From Rutpela maculata (taxonomy: Eukaryota; Arthropoda; Insecta; Coleoptera; Cerambycidae), in the NCBI GenBank assembly GCA_936432065.2, contig OW386286.2, positions 116,213,519 to 116,277,518 on the forward strand: 64,000 bases of DNA. Reading direction: 5' to 3'. A program made the position numbers and the translations under genes. Shown piece by piece: positions 42,656 to 53,940 of the stretch; the first letter of the stretch is position 1, and the number at the start of each line of letters is the position of its first letter. Under the pieces are notes generated by a model. It saw nothing but the letters and a program-made list of their open reading frames with translations, was not told the origin of the DNA and ran no database searches.

Positions 42656-43411
42656 TCAATATCGTGAAAAAAAAATCATTGCTCAAGAACCGTTCATAAA
42701 AGAATGTGTACGATATCAAAATGTGAGAAATTGTAAGCGTTCTCATTCATTTAAAAAAATTATAGGCATTCCATTTAAAAAAGTTGAAAAAAAAAAGTAA
42801 AACAAAATATAGATTTTAATGCTAAATAAAAAGCACCTTAATTTACGCAAAAATTATTTGATATAATCATATCTCAAAAAACGTTTGAAATAGAAATAAA
42901 GAGATATTAAAATGTGAGGAATTGTATGTTTTATTCATTCATGTAAAAAAAGTATACCTAGGCATTCCATTCAAAAAAAATTAGAAAAATAATAATTAAA
43001 TATCAAGAAATGTACGCAAATATTTTGGACACACGATATACTAAAGATTTATTTCAAAAATGTTTTTCAGTAAATACATCATCAAACAACATCCCACATT
43101 TTTAGAAATAACGATTAATAAATCGCGGAGATATGCCAGTCAAAAATGTTTGTAAACTGCCCAAAGAAAACAGAAAAACATAATTTGGCAAAATATTTTA
43201 GGGTGTAATACAGGGAGGGCTCTTGGAGGCTTAACTGGCGTTAAGGAAATACAGGCTGTTCCATTTAAAAAAATTATACTTTCTTGTGTGACTCGTTTTT
43301 GTGACACCTTGTATAATTGAAAATAATTTTAAGTTGTAGTAGGGACGAAACATTGAAAGTTAAGAAAGTTTTTTTCTAAAGTTAGCCGTTTTGCACAATC
43401 TTCCGAGAGAA

Positions 43412-45209
43412 TGTAGAAGAACGCACTACCGGGCGTCAAAATGACGCGACACCAATTTATTTCTCAGGGGGCGCCAGTCGCGTATTACCCCGTTCTTTCA
43501 CCTCCCAGGCGGGTTCGAGATAAGATGCACTTCGGTAGCCGAGTAATGGACCAAGGCTGCACTACCACAGATCGGAAACTACGCTCTCTCTGGACCTGAA
43601 TTCCCTCGTTAGGGGTTTAGGCACCTCTTAATTTCCTGAATTTTTGCATAAAAAAAAATCCCAACCGAAGAATTTCTCTGCGGAGGGATTAATTTTAGTA
43701 CGCGGAAATCACGTTTTGGTCCATTAATAACGGAATATATTTCTCAAAAAAACGCATAAAAAAATCCCTATCAAACCTCCGTAAAGCAACCAGAAGGTCG
43801 AACGTTAATGCGAATTAACTCGACACATCCGGTTTTCTATACGAAAGTTCCAGGGATTATAGACCGTCAACAGGCCTCAAGATCAATTAAGAAACAATAG
43901 TTCAAAGAATCCGTTTATTTAACAGAATTGGTTATACAAAATTCTCAAGATAAGAATCGTGCCTTCCCCAATCAAGGTAGTGACTTTCAGACCATACAAG
44001 CGAGAGCGCTCACGCTAACGATCGATTAGGTAGAAAAGATTCATACATACCTTCTCAGAATCAAAATGCGAGCTTTTAGAATCATTTCAGACTCTGGGTA
44101 AATGAATAATTAAGGCTGACTGAAATTAACTTAAAAATGTTTTACTAAATGAATTTAGTTTCGCTAGAGACTACTTAGCTTTAAAGTTCTTGTACCGTGG
44201 AGATTCACGTACTTAAACACATTCAGAGGACTTATTACTGCATAAGTTGAGTGGCGTTCGATCAGTCCACGACTTACTAACCCTTATCACAGTCGTTCGA
44301 TATTATCGATTTGGCAGCGTCTCACCTTCGAGCGACTTTTAGGCAAAATTGAATTTTTGGATTTTTATGCACAAGGCGTTTTCCTCTATAACTTTGTCAT
44401 TTGAAATGCCCTGTTATTGGCTTTTCTACCATCGCTTTGTCTGGACCACTCAACGCGCTCGACCAAATTGCGAGCCGGGTCAATCCAAACTCTTTCTATG
44501 CGAGAAACCGGCCTTGCACATGTGCATTGATTTTTATCAATTTTTGCTTATCGGCACTACGCCGGCTTTGACAAAATCTTCTATTTTGCCTTTTGGATGC
44601 AGTGCATCGTTAAAATTTTATGCTCATACTTTAGAATTGGGCTTTCAATGACCGTACCTCAAAGGTCAATGTCTTTGGTTGAGGAATAAAAATAAAAAAA
44701 TAATTTAAATTATATTTTCGTGGTACTTTTTAAACTGACTTTGTGGTACTTTTGAAAAATCCATTTTAAGACCAATTTTAGCGTACTTTTGAAAAATCGA
44801 TTTTCAAGCCAAATTTCAAGGTACTTTTGAAAAGTTAATCTGCGGGTGAAATTTTGGCGTACTTTTGAAAAATCGATTTTCAAGCCAAATTTCAACGCCC
44901 TTCCAAAAATATTATTTTTCAAAGTCCAATTTATGGTACCTTTGAAAAAAGTATATTATTCATAAATCTTTGTAATTATATACTTCTACTCTCATATTCT
45001 GAACCAAAAACATTTTTCCTAAGTGAAAATTCGGTGTTTCTTCGAATTTTCACCTGGTCATTTCCAACTCCTTATAGAACCCAAAACGGCCCTTGTGGAC
45101 TGATCTGCGCCTCTGCAGACTCCCAAAAATGTCTTCAAATGAAATTTTTGCCTAAGTCGAATTTTGATTATGTCTTCAACTTAGGACGATTTTGGAGAGT
45201 TCTACAACA
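43412..45209 (-). repeat. G1 3' LTR
   Basis: 1798 bp, with TGTAGAAG at one end and CTACAACA at the other (TG...CA). It holds tandem segments of about 75 bp around CGTACTTTTGAAAAATCG (44790-44890). A 100-codon plus-strand ORF at 44349-44651 also occurs in the other LTR and is not taken as a gene. Confidence 0.95.
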
Positions 45210-45221
45210 CTCCCCTCCTTT
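45210..45221 (-). other. G1 polypurine tract
   Basis: The minus strand reads AAAGGAGGGGAG directly before the 3' LTR, the expected plus-strand primer site for a retroelement. Confidence 0.85.
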
Positions 45222-45485
45222 GGTTGAATCTTTTCTACTCATCGATTGCCTTTAATTCCATATTCACTTGTATGCCCGTATGCCTTCATTTGACGGTCTG
45301 ACCTATGGTACAGATGTTTAAAAATGACGGCCTTAATTGGGGCAGACGGCTGATTCGCCTATCTAACTTAAAAATAAATACATTTTTTAAACAATACGCC
45401 AAGTTGATACAACATTTTTATCAACTTAATTACACCCGCGTCGAGGTGCGAAGCGTAGCACAATTTTGATTAGCGTCCACTCTCA

Positions 45486-46055
45486 CTAATTCGTTGCACT
45501 CGCTTTTTCGCCCTGGTCTCGCTCTTGCTTAACTTCGGCCCTTTCTAGAAGAGGCTGTCTATATCTCCATGCCGCAGCTTGGACGGTCCTCGCCTTTGAG
45601 TTCCAGACTTCACCATGCCGCGCCCTTGCGACAGGCTGGGTCATCTTTCTATTTCTGCACATGGAAAATGCAGTTCTGCAACTAGATTGACTTTTTAGCA
45701 AGTCGTCGACTGGAACGCGTCGACTAACAAACACAAAGTGCTGTTTTACAATGAAATATTTTTCTAACATGAATTTTGTTAACTTATAATGGTTAGAAAT
45801 TGGTTCTTCGTAAGGTAGATTAAATCGGCTTATGATACTCGTGCGGTCATCACTACTTTGTGAAAAAAGTATAAAAAAAAGATTGAAGCGTCTTCTTGAG
45901 CGAAGAACAGCTTCTGAAACTCGTCTCGTAGTTTCTACTTCGTAAGGTAGATTAAATCGGCTTACGATACTCGTGCAGTCATCACGACTTGTGAAAAAAG
46001 TATAAAAAAAAAATTGAAGCGTCTCCTTGAACGAAGAACGGCTTCTGAAACTCAT
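45486..46055 (-). CDS. G1 hypothetical ORF between pol and 3' LTR
   Basis: 189 codons from 46055. The first half is generated by a 132-bp tandem duplication (45807-46068), giving two SRFNLPYE blocks; the second half is Arg/Lys/Ala-rich. No envelope signature is visible: no signal peptide, furin-like site or convincing membrane anchor. It may be untranslated 3' region. I do not recognise a function. Confidence 0.25.
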   Translation of the reverse strand: MSFRSRSSFKETLQFFFYTFFTSRDDCTSIVSRFNLPYEVETTRRVSEAVLRSRRRFNLFFILFSQSSDDRTSIISRFNLPYEEPISNHYKLTKFMLEKYFIVKQHFVFVSRRVPVDDLLKSQSSCRTAFSMCRNRKMTQPVARARHGEVWNSKARTVQAAAWRYRQPLLERAEVKQERDQGEKASATN

Positions 46056-46068
46056 CTCGTAGTTTCCA
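45807..46068. repeat. Two 132-bp tandem units in G1
   Basis: Units start TTCGTAAGGTAGATTAAATC at 45807 and 45939 and match closely. They lie between pol and the 3' LTR. Confidence 0.9.
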
Positions 46069-46356
46069 TTTGGGTATACGTTAATTTTGTTGACTTAAAA
46101 TTATTAAAATAGAAGTTGTCTTCTTGCATAAGAAAAACAGCTTCCGAAACTCGTACTGATTCGTACTTATGCCTACGTCCATTACTCGAACTTGGCGGCT
46201 CTCGATCTTGAGAAGCTAGGCTTACCGGATCGCGCTCTTGCGTCGGGTTCGCCGTCTTTCCATGTCTGCTCATGGAGTAGACTTTAAATTTTCGATTCGG
46301 TCAAAATCGCCACTTAGAATTTTGAGAAAAAATATAAAAAAAAGCGAAAACGGCTA

Positions 46357-49300
46357 TTAGCCGTGGTCGACCTCGGAAATATCTAGAGGCGACTCTTCTA
46401 TGTCTGGCTCATCTCGAGCATCATCGGGATCTCGACTTATTACATCCTGCTCATCTTGAGCACTTGCGGGAACATTGATTTGAACTAGTGTGGTATCGCT
46501 ACGTCGCTCTGATCTGGGCGCGATCTCATTGTCTGATGAGGAAGCGTCGTCACTAAGATGAGTTTCATCCGGACTATCTTCTGATTCTTCAGACAATTCC
46601 AATTCAACATCGGGATCTCCCTTAGGCGCCGGCCTGATGGCATCGACATGTAATCTCGTCGAAGTTACCCCCTTGTGAATGAGGTGAACTTCATCGGACA
46701 ATCTCTTTAAAACCTTGTGTGGCCCACTCCACGACGGTGCGAAGGTATGATCCTTCCTGATCCTTTTAGTCATTACCATATCTCCCACTTTATATACGAC
46801 CGGCGTTACCGCCACTTTGGGCGCGTAACGCCATTGGTAATTTGTTTGATTTCTACGAATCTCCTTGACTCTTTCAAGGCGGGGTCGTCCGCTTGATTAC
46901 GACGCTCTTGTCTATAAGCGAACATATTCCAATCACCTATCTGCGGTAATTCATAGCCGAGTACTACGAAACTGGGCGTATGCCCCGTAGCGGCGTTTTT
47001 TCTTGTTCTCAAGATATATGCCATCTGACTAACATGTCGATCCCACTCGTCGCTGGGTGAACCATATAATCAGGTTTTTAAGATCTTCTTAGCTTCTTGC
47101 ACCCTCCTTTCTATTGGATTGGCCTGTTGGTGGTAAGCTGCTGTGAAGAATCTTTCAATATTGTTACGTGTACAGAACGTATCGTAAAAGCCGGAATTGA
47201 AGTGGCCTCCCTGGTCGGAAATGATGACCCTCGGAACGCCATATCTCGCCACTAGTTCCTCTTCGATAAATTGCGCTATTGTTTTTCCACTGACTTGGGT
47301 GAACGCCTTGGCTTCGACCCACTTACTAAATACATCCTCTACCATTAATATATATCGGTTATCTGCATCTTTGGTTCGCTGAAGCGGTCCTATTACATCG
47401 ACGCTTAGAACTTCGAACGGATGCGATGGAGCATGGCTTCTGAGAGGAGCCTTCGGTTGTGACTGTCTGCTTTTTACGGAATTACAAATAATGCACTCAT
47501 TTAAATATTTGTTAACTAGTCTCGACAAATTATTAAAATAATAGCGGCCCGAGATGATTCTAACAGTTTCATCGCGGCCGGGGTGACCTACTTCTGGTCG
47601 GTCGTGAAAATGAGATATTGATCTCATGACCATACGTTTTGGTACGTATAATTTTTCTTTGACATTTTCGCCTCTCGTCCAAAGTGTGCCGCCTATCACT
47701 TGTCGTGTATTGACGAATTTCACCTCTGCCTCGGTTTTATCTGCTTGTCGCACTAGAGTATTCCATCGTTCAATTTGGTCTTGGATATCTCTGGAGTGCG
47801 TTTGCGCTTCTCTGACCTGATCGTTTAATTCCAATGTGGTAATCACTGATATTCGTTCCTTGTACGAGAATTTTGGTGGATACATTCTCTCCTCTTCGTC
47901 GTCTGCTTCGACGTTCGGGCCTTGGGGATTTCTGCTCAAATAGTCCTCCAGTATGTTTTCTTTACCAGGACAATGCTCTATCGAGAAGCTATATTCTTGA
48001 AGTAATAACGACCATCGTGTAAATTTGGTCTTTTCATCTTTATGCTTATTCAGCCATAGTAATGCTCTGTTGTCAGTTCTAACTATGAAAGGATGGTCTG
48101 CCAAATAAATTTTATATTTCTTTATATAGTTAACGACGCTCAGGCATTCTAACTCGTTTATGTGATAGTTTCTCTCTGTTGGAGATAGCGTATTGCTTGT
48201 ATAAGAGATGATGTGCTTCTGGTCGTTATCCCCCAGCTGATAAAGGACGGCCGATAATCCTATCAGGGATGCATCGGTTTGTAAAATGAACGTTTTGTTA
48301 AAATCGGGCCGGTGTAGTCCTAGAGGTTGATTCAATACTTCTTTTAGTAAAATAAAAGCTTCTTGGGCTTCCGGATTCCACTTGAAGCGCCAGTCTTTCG
48401 AGAGTAGTCGGGTCAAGGGCTTAGTAATTATTGCTACATTGGGGATATATTCACGTACCCAATTACATAGGCCAAGGAAACTCTGAAGCTGGCGCCTCGT
48501 CGTAGGGGCCGGATAATTTTGTATCTGTAATATGTGTTTTTCTAACGGCTGAGTGGTGTTGGCATTTATTTGATGCCCGAGATAGGTTATACTAGACGTG
48601 GCTACCACACATTTTTCCGGTGACACCTTTAAATTATGTAAACGCAGGCGTTCAAAGACGGCTCTCAGATGATTTACATGCTGATTTATGTTTTCACTAT
48701 AGATGATAATATCATCGAGATATACTTTGCAGAAATGATGCAAGTAGCCGGTCAATACGTCTCTTGCCATAAATTTTTGGAACGTACATGGAGCGGTCTT
48801 CAATCCGAAAGGCATCACGTTGAATCGGTAAGATGCTCCATCCAATGTTGTAAACGTAGAATAATTTTTTGACGACTCCTCAAGAGGGATTTGCCAGTAT
48901 CCGCTCTTGAGGTCCAACACCGTAAATATGTTGGCGTTTCCTAGATCCTTTATACTCTCGTATATCTTAGGTAAGACGGATGCTTCGTCTTCCGTTACTT
49001 CATTTAAGTGACGATAATCAATGCAGAAGCGAGGCTTCTTGCCGGGCCTTTCTATTATAATGGGAGGCGAACTGTACTGAGCGGTACTCGGTTCTATAAC
49101 TCCGGCTTTCAGCATCTCTTCAATTTGATCGTACATAACTTTCTTCTTAGTAGGAGACATAGGATAAGGTTTGATATTAAACGGGCGGTCGTCTTTAACT
49201 TTTATTTTATGTTTCGTTGCCACAGTGGTAGCTTGGGTAGGCACCACGGTGAACAATTCAGCGAATTCCTCGAATAGAGGTTTTAAATTATCGTTTCCGA

Positions 49301-49840
49301 TGATCAGTTCTTCGGGAAGCCGGCATTGCTTCCTTGCTTGATGTGCCGCTTGATTCCAGAAGACGGTTATTCGCTCTTCAGTGCCGACGTAGACACATTT
49401 ACGTTGATAATCGAATACGACATTGTTGGCATATAAAAACGGGGCTCCCAGAATGAGCTCTTGGTTTAAATTTTGAATGACCTGAAACGTGGTCTGAAAG
49501 GGTACATCTAGTACATTAACATTTATGGTCGTAGTCCCGAGGGATTCTACTAAACCATCGCCACAAGCCATAACAAACGTTTGGGGAGCTGTAAGTTGAT
49601 CAATGTCGTTCAAAAATTTCGGTTGGATAATATTCCTTGTCGAACCTGTATCCAATAAAGCGTTAACCGCTCGATTATTAATTATAATCTTAATGCGAGG
49701 CAGAGGGAAAGCGTCGTTAGTTTGATTGATAGATTCTAATGGAGTGAATCGGTGGGGAGATAGGTTGACTTCTTGATCCTTAAACAGGTAATTAAGGTCA
49801 GGAAGGTCATCGAAGTTATTTAATTCAAACTTCTTGCTTC
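46357..49840 (-). pseudogene. G1 pol: protease, RT, RNase H, integrase (two lesions)
   Basis: The pol frame overlaps the end of gag in the -1 frame and is open from before the protease. The apparent start at 49655 is TTG inside LLDTGS, so -1 frameshifting is likely. Counting from that codon: protease DTG at 2-4; RT with VLDLKSGY (246-253) and YLDD (312-315); RNase H with TDAS (460-463) and RTDNRALL; integrase zinc region with H682/H691 and C721/C724; DDE residues D753, D814 and E849; then a GPY/F-type module (SWSGPHKVL) in the last part. Lesions: TGA at 47070-47072 and a frameshift in a C run near 46885. Confidence 0.92.
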
Positions 49841-51028
49841 GGAGCTTCCCCGAGGGTCGCTTCGAGCCTGGTGGGGCCTGATAGGCGGGGCTGGTACAGT
49901 TCGGCCTGGGCCATCGCCTCTGACCCCCGCTTGGTTTCCCGTATTCATATTACGATAGGGATTGTTTGGGCATTCCGCATGAAAATGCCACTGCTCCGTT
50001 GGGCAATATCTGCAAGGGCGATACGGGACTCGGGAGTTCCTTACGTCTCCGGTACCCCTTCTCGGTATATCCCCTCTGGGCAGCGAGGAAATATTATTTG
50101 CAAAATGCACCCTTGGTGCTGGCGGATTATCTATTCGTTGAGATCCATTGAATGGTGTCCTAGATGCACCAAAGGAACTGGAGGACGGCTTCGCTAATGC
50201 GGAGGGTTCCGTTCTCCAGTTACTGCTCGATTGCTGATTCCCTTGAGCTGAAGCAGTAGAGGTGGACGCTTCTTGGTCCTTGCTTTTTCTGACATTATGC
50301 AGAGTCTCGAATTCTTTATTCTCATCCATGATTTTGGCCATTTGTTCGGTCATCGTCACTAGTGTATTTGTATCTAGTATGACGGCACTCTTTAGGAGCA
50401 TTTTCATATCAGGTCTCAACTAACTGAAGATGATAGCCGCCTTCATTGCCTCCGGCTTAAACGGATCGATTCTCTTGCATACCTTCCTGGAAATAAATAC
50501 TGACGTATTTTCCTCGGCATCTTGTTTCTTGCCATATAAATTAGCTACTGCTTCGGTGAGTACTTCACCCGAATCGTAACGGCTTCTGAACCGCTCGAGG
50601 AATAGAGGATACGTGGTAATTAGGGTTCGGTATTGTTCGAACCATTTCCTGGCATCGTCTTTGAGCTGTTCTGATATTTTATATAGACGGTCGTTATCCT
50701 GCGTAATTCGTACTCGGACGAAAAATTCCTCCATATGATTAATGAAGGTTTCAGGGTCTTCGTGTTCGAAGCCATGAAATTCCGCATTTGGATGCTTCGA
50801 CCGATACTTATGCTCGTGCGTGGCTTCGCTTAGAGCTTTGGCAAGACCTGCTGCCATTTGGGCGAACACTTGTTCTGAGGAGGGCTGTATGACTCCTTCA
50901 GTGGTACTCGGGCCTACCCCCGAACTACCCAGTACATCCTCCGCGCATGGCCTCTCTAACCCTCTAGAGACGTTGTTCATCACAAATGTCGGCTCGTCGT
51001 AAAACTGGAAAGGCGTTGATTCATCCAT
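49820..51028 (-). pseudogene. G1 gag, one nonsense codon
   Basis: ATG 51028 (MDESTPFQF). Residues 90-200 resemble the retrotransposon gag core: FHGFEHEDPETFINHMEEF, then WFEQYR and LFLERFRSRY. An in-frame TAG at 50420-50422 splits it; the second half continues in the same frame to 49820 with a Ser/Arg/Pro-rich tail and a Cys/His cluster (CRYCPTEQWHFHAEC), a variant zinc knuckle. The stop sits within the capsid-like region, so readthrough is unlikely to be a normal feature. Confidence 0.85.
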
Positions 51029-51060
51029 ATCCTTTCCAGAAAGCCCTGCTGACTAACAAC

Positions 51061-51078
51061 GCCCCACGTTGGGCGCCA
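51061..51078 (-). other. G1 primer-binding site
   Basis: The minus strand reads TGGCGCCCAACGTGGGGC immediately after the 5' LTR, the form complementary to the tRNA-Lys type used by many retroelements. Confidence 0.88.
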
Positions 51079-51554
51079 TGTAGAAGAACGCACTACCGGG
51101 CGTCAAAATGACGCGACACCAATTTATTTCTCAAGGGGCGCCAGTCGCGTATTACCCCGTTCTTCCACCTCCCAGGCGGGTTCGAGATAAGATGCACTTC
51201 GGTAGCCGAGTAATGGACCAAGGCTGCACTACCACAGATCGGAAACTACGCTCTCTCTGGACCTGAATTCCCTCGTTAGGGGTTTAGGCACCTCTTAATT
51301 TCCTGAATTTTTGCATAAAAAAAAATCCCAACCGAAGAATTTCTCTGCGGAGGGATTAATTTTAGTACGCGGAAATCACGTTTTGGTCCATTAATAACGG
51401 AATATATTTCTCAAAAAACGCATAAAAAAATCCCTATCAAACCTCCGTAAAGCAACCAGAAGGTCGAACGTTAATGCGAATTAACTCGATACATCCGGTT
51501 TTCTATACGAAAGTTCCAGGGATTATAGACCGTCAACAGGCCTCAAGATCAATT

Positions 51555-53940
51555 TTTTTTTAATTTTTTTATTTATTTATTTATTACTGCAACAAAATTA
51601 ATAAAACAAAGTGTTTTAATCTAGTTTAGAATGAAAAAAAAATGACACCTGAGGAGACCTCGTATTGTGTCGAGCAGTATATACATTATCTTAATTCTAT
51701 ATCTATGTTGCATCATTAATATAACAATACTAACAAAAAGAATGGCTGTAGTAAGTTTGTCATGATTATCTCATTTGTAATATACTAAGAAACTATACCT
51801 AATACCTATGTAATTTCTGATATAATAAATCTATGGATATAAAAATGCGAGTGAACATATTGAGAAAAACAATTTGATTTATATATCGAGGTGAAAATCA
51901 TGAAGATACCATATTTAAGAAAAAAAAAGAAATGTGTCGGAGGGCGGTAAAATAATATGATACATTATTAATACGGTATATTGTTACCTGTACAAATATG
52001 AATTTCTAAACTATAGTAAGAGAATGATATGTGGTGCTTTTGTGTCGTCACGCTAAAATGGGTAGAAGTGTAGTGTAGTTGTCGATCAGATATTTTTTTG
52101 TTTCTAGTCTGAATCGCATTTTCCTCATTGTTTTTATGTGTGGGGGAAGTTCATTAAATAACTTGATTCCGTTGTATTTAATGCATTTTTGAGACACATT
52201 TTTGCTATAAAATGGTACCTTATACGCGTTGGTTGTCCTAGCCCTCGTTTCATATTTATGTTCAACGATGGAACCAATGGTATCTTTTTTGCTGTATGCA
52301 TAGGCTACAGCCGCATGCATGTATAAACCCATCACATCGAGTAACTGGTTGTCAGTAAAAATGTTTCTGCAGCTTTCTCTGCTTTTTTTGTTAAAAATTA
52401 TTCTCAAGATATAGTTCTGTGTTATCTGTAGCGGTCGTAAAATTACTTTATAAGCGGAACCCCATACTGTGATACCATATCTAATAATAGATTCAACTAA
52501 GCTATTGTACGTAATTAGGAGAATTTTATTGTTCAGTATACCTTTTAGTCTATAAAATTTATAGATCAGTTTTCGTATTCTTCCATTTAAGTATTCGATA
52601 TGATTTCCCCATTTCAAGTGCGGGTCTAGTACCAGTCCTAAATATTTTATGGTGGCGGCATTATGTACACAACTGTTAACCGATTCGTTTATGAGTATAG
52701 GCTCTAGCCCATTGGGCATTCCAAATTTTGTTGGGGAAAAGGCCATAAACTTAGTTTTTGTAATATTTAGTTTTAGGAGATTGTTATCTAGCCAAGTTTT
52801 TACTTATCTAATTGCAGCGGTAGCTTTTTGCTTTGTGGATTCCCAGGTCTCCTCCGCACAAATTAGTACCGTATCATCTGCATATGAAATAATATTGCAT
52901 CCGTAGTTTTTCTGTAAGAGTTCATTTATGTATATAAGGAATAAGCTGGGACCTAAGATAGTTCCTTGAGGAACCCCAGTTTTTATAATTTTTGTTGCAC
53001 TATAAGCGTTAGCTATTTTAACTTGCTGTGGTCTATTAGATAGATATTCTTTGAATAAGTCATGTACTTTTCCTCTGATGCCTATTTTGTACAATTTGTT
53101 AAGTAGATGAGTATGGGATACTGAATCGAAAGCCTTTTGTAAATCTAAAAATATGGCTAAAACTTTTTTGTTCGATTCGAAATTAGTTAGAATAGTATCT
53201 GTTAACAATTGAAGAGGTTCCTCAGTACCAATATGCTTTTGAAAACCATATTGATTTTTTGATATTATCTTATTTTTGTCTAGGAATGACCGAAGTCGAT
53301 TATTTAGACACTTTTCAAAAATTTTTGCAATATTATTTATTAGCGATATTGGACGATAGTTTGTCATATCATTTTTATTGCCATTTTTATATATTGGTGC
53401 AACGAAGCTTTCTTTAAAACTTTTAGGAACGATAGAGTCTTTAAATATAAGATTAATGACGTAAGCAATGGGCTTACTAATGTGTTTAGATATAAGTTTT
53501 AAGATCTTTGTTGTTATACCATCTTTACCTGGTGAGGCGTTGTTTTTCAAGTTGTATATTATTTCCTCTACTTCATGCTCTTGTACGTCCTCTAAAAACA
53601 TTGAATTAAGGTTTTCGTTTACGGTTTCGTTGTTTGTCAGATTTTGTATTTGGCCGGGGATTTCTTTTCCAATTTTTTCACCAATTTCAATGAAAAAATT
53701 GTTAAAAGTGTTAGCTATCTCTTTTTTATCGGTAATTTCCTTATCGTTATCAATGATCTTGTCAATACTATCAGTGCATTTCATCTTATGATTTGAAACT
53801 TCGTTGATGCAGTCCCAAATTTTTTTGTAATTATTCCCAGAGGATTGTATTTTTTCTTTGTAGTAATCATTTTTCGTTGCTCTAATTAGCGTTGTTACAG
53901 TATTTCTATAATTACTATAGTATTCTTTTAGTTGTCTATT
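51555..53940 (-). mobile_element. L3: 5'-truncated CR1/L2-group LINE in the G1 LTR
   Basis: 2.39 kb. Comparison with the other LTR places it exactly, with AATT on both sides (51551-51554, 53941-53944). The 3' tail on the minus strand is TAAA units and poly(A). Related to L2 but clearly a different family. The element is truncated upstream of the RT. Confidence 0.92.
52048..53940 (-). pseudogene. L3 reverse transcriptase fragment, one nonsense codon
   Basis: The frame enters at the truncation (INRQLKEYYSNYRNT, linker) and contains NASPGKDGI, NYRPISLINNIAKIFEK, FLDLQKAFDSVSHTHLL, GVPQGTILGP and SYADDT. An in-frame TAA at 52804-52806 interrupts it; the same frame then continues VKTWLDNNLLKLNITKTKF and a C-terminal extension to 52048. 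The apparent start in the LTR at 53961 is an accident of the insertion. Confidence 0.88.

Noticed and set aside
44349..44651. 100-codon plus-strand ORF found identically at 54405-54707
   Set aside because: It lies in both LTRs of the gypsy element, so its conservation is that of the LTR; no domain.
45486..46055. Envelope gene of the gypsy element
   Set aside because: No signal peptide, cleavage site or convincing membrane anchor; half is a tandem DNA duplication. Kept only as a hypothetical ORF.
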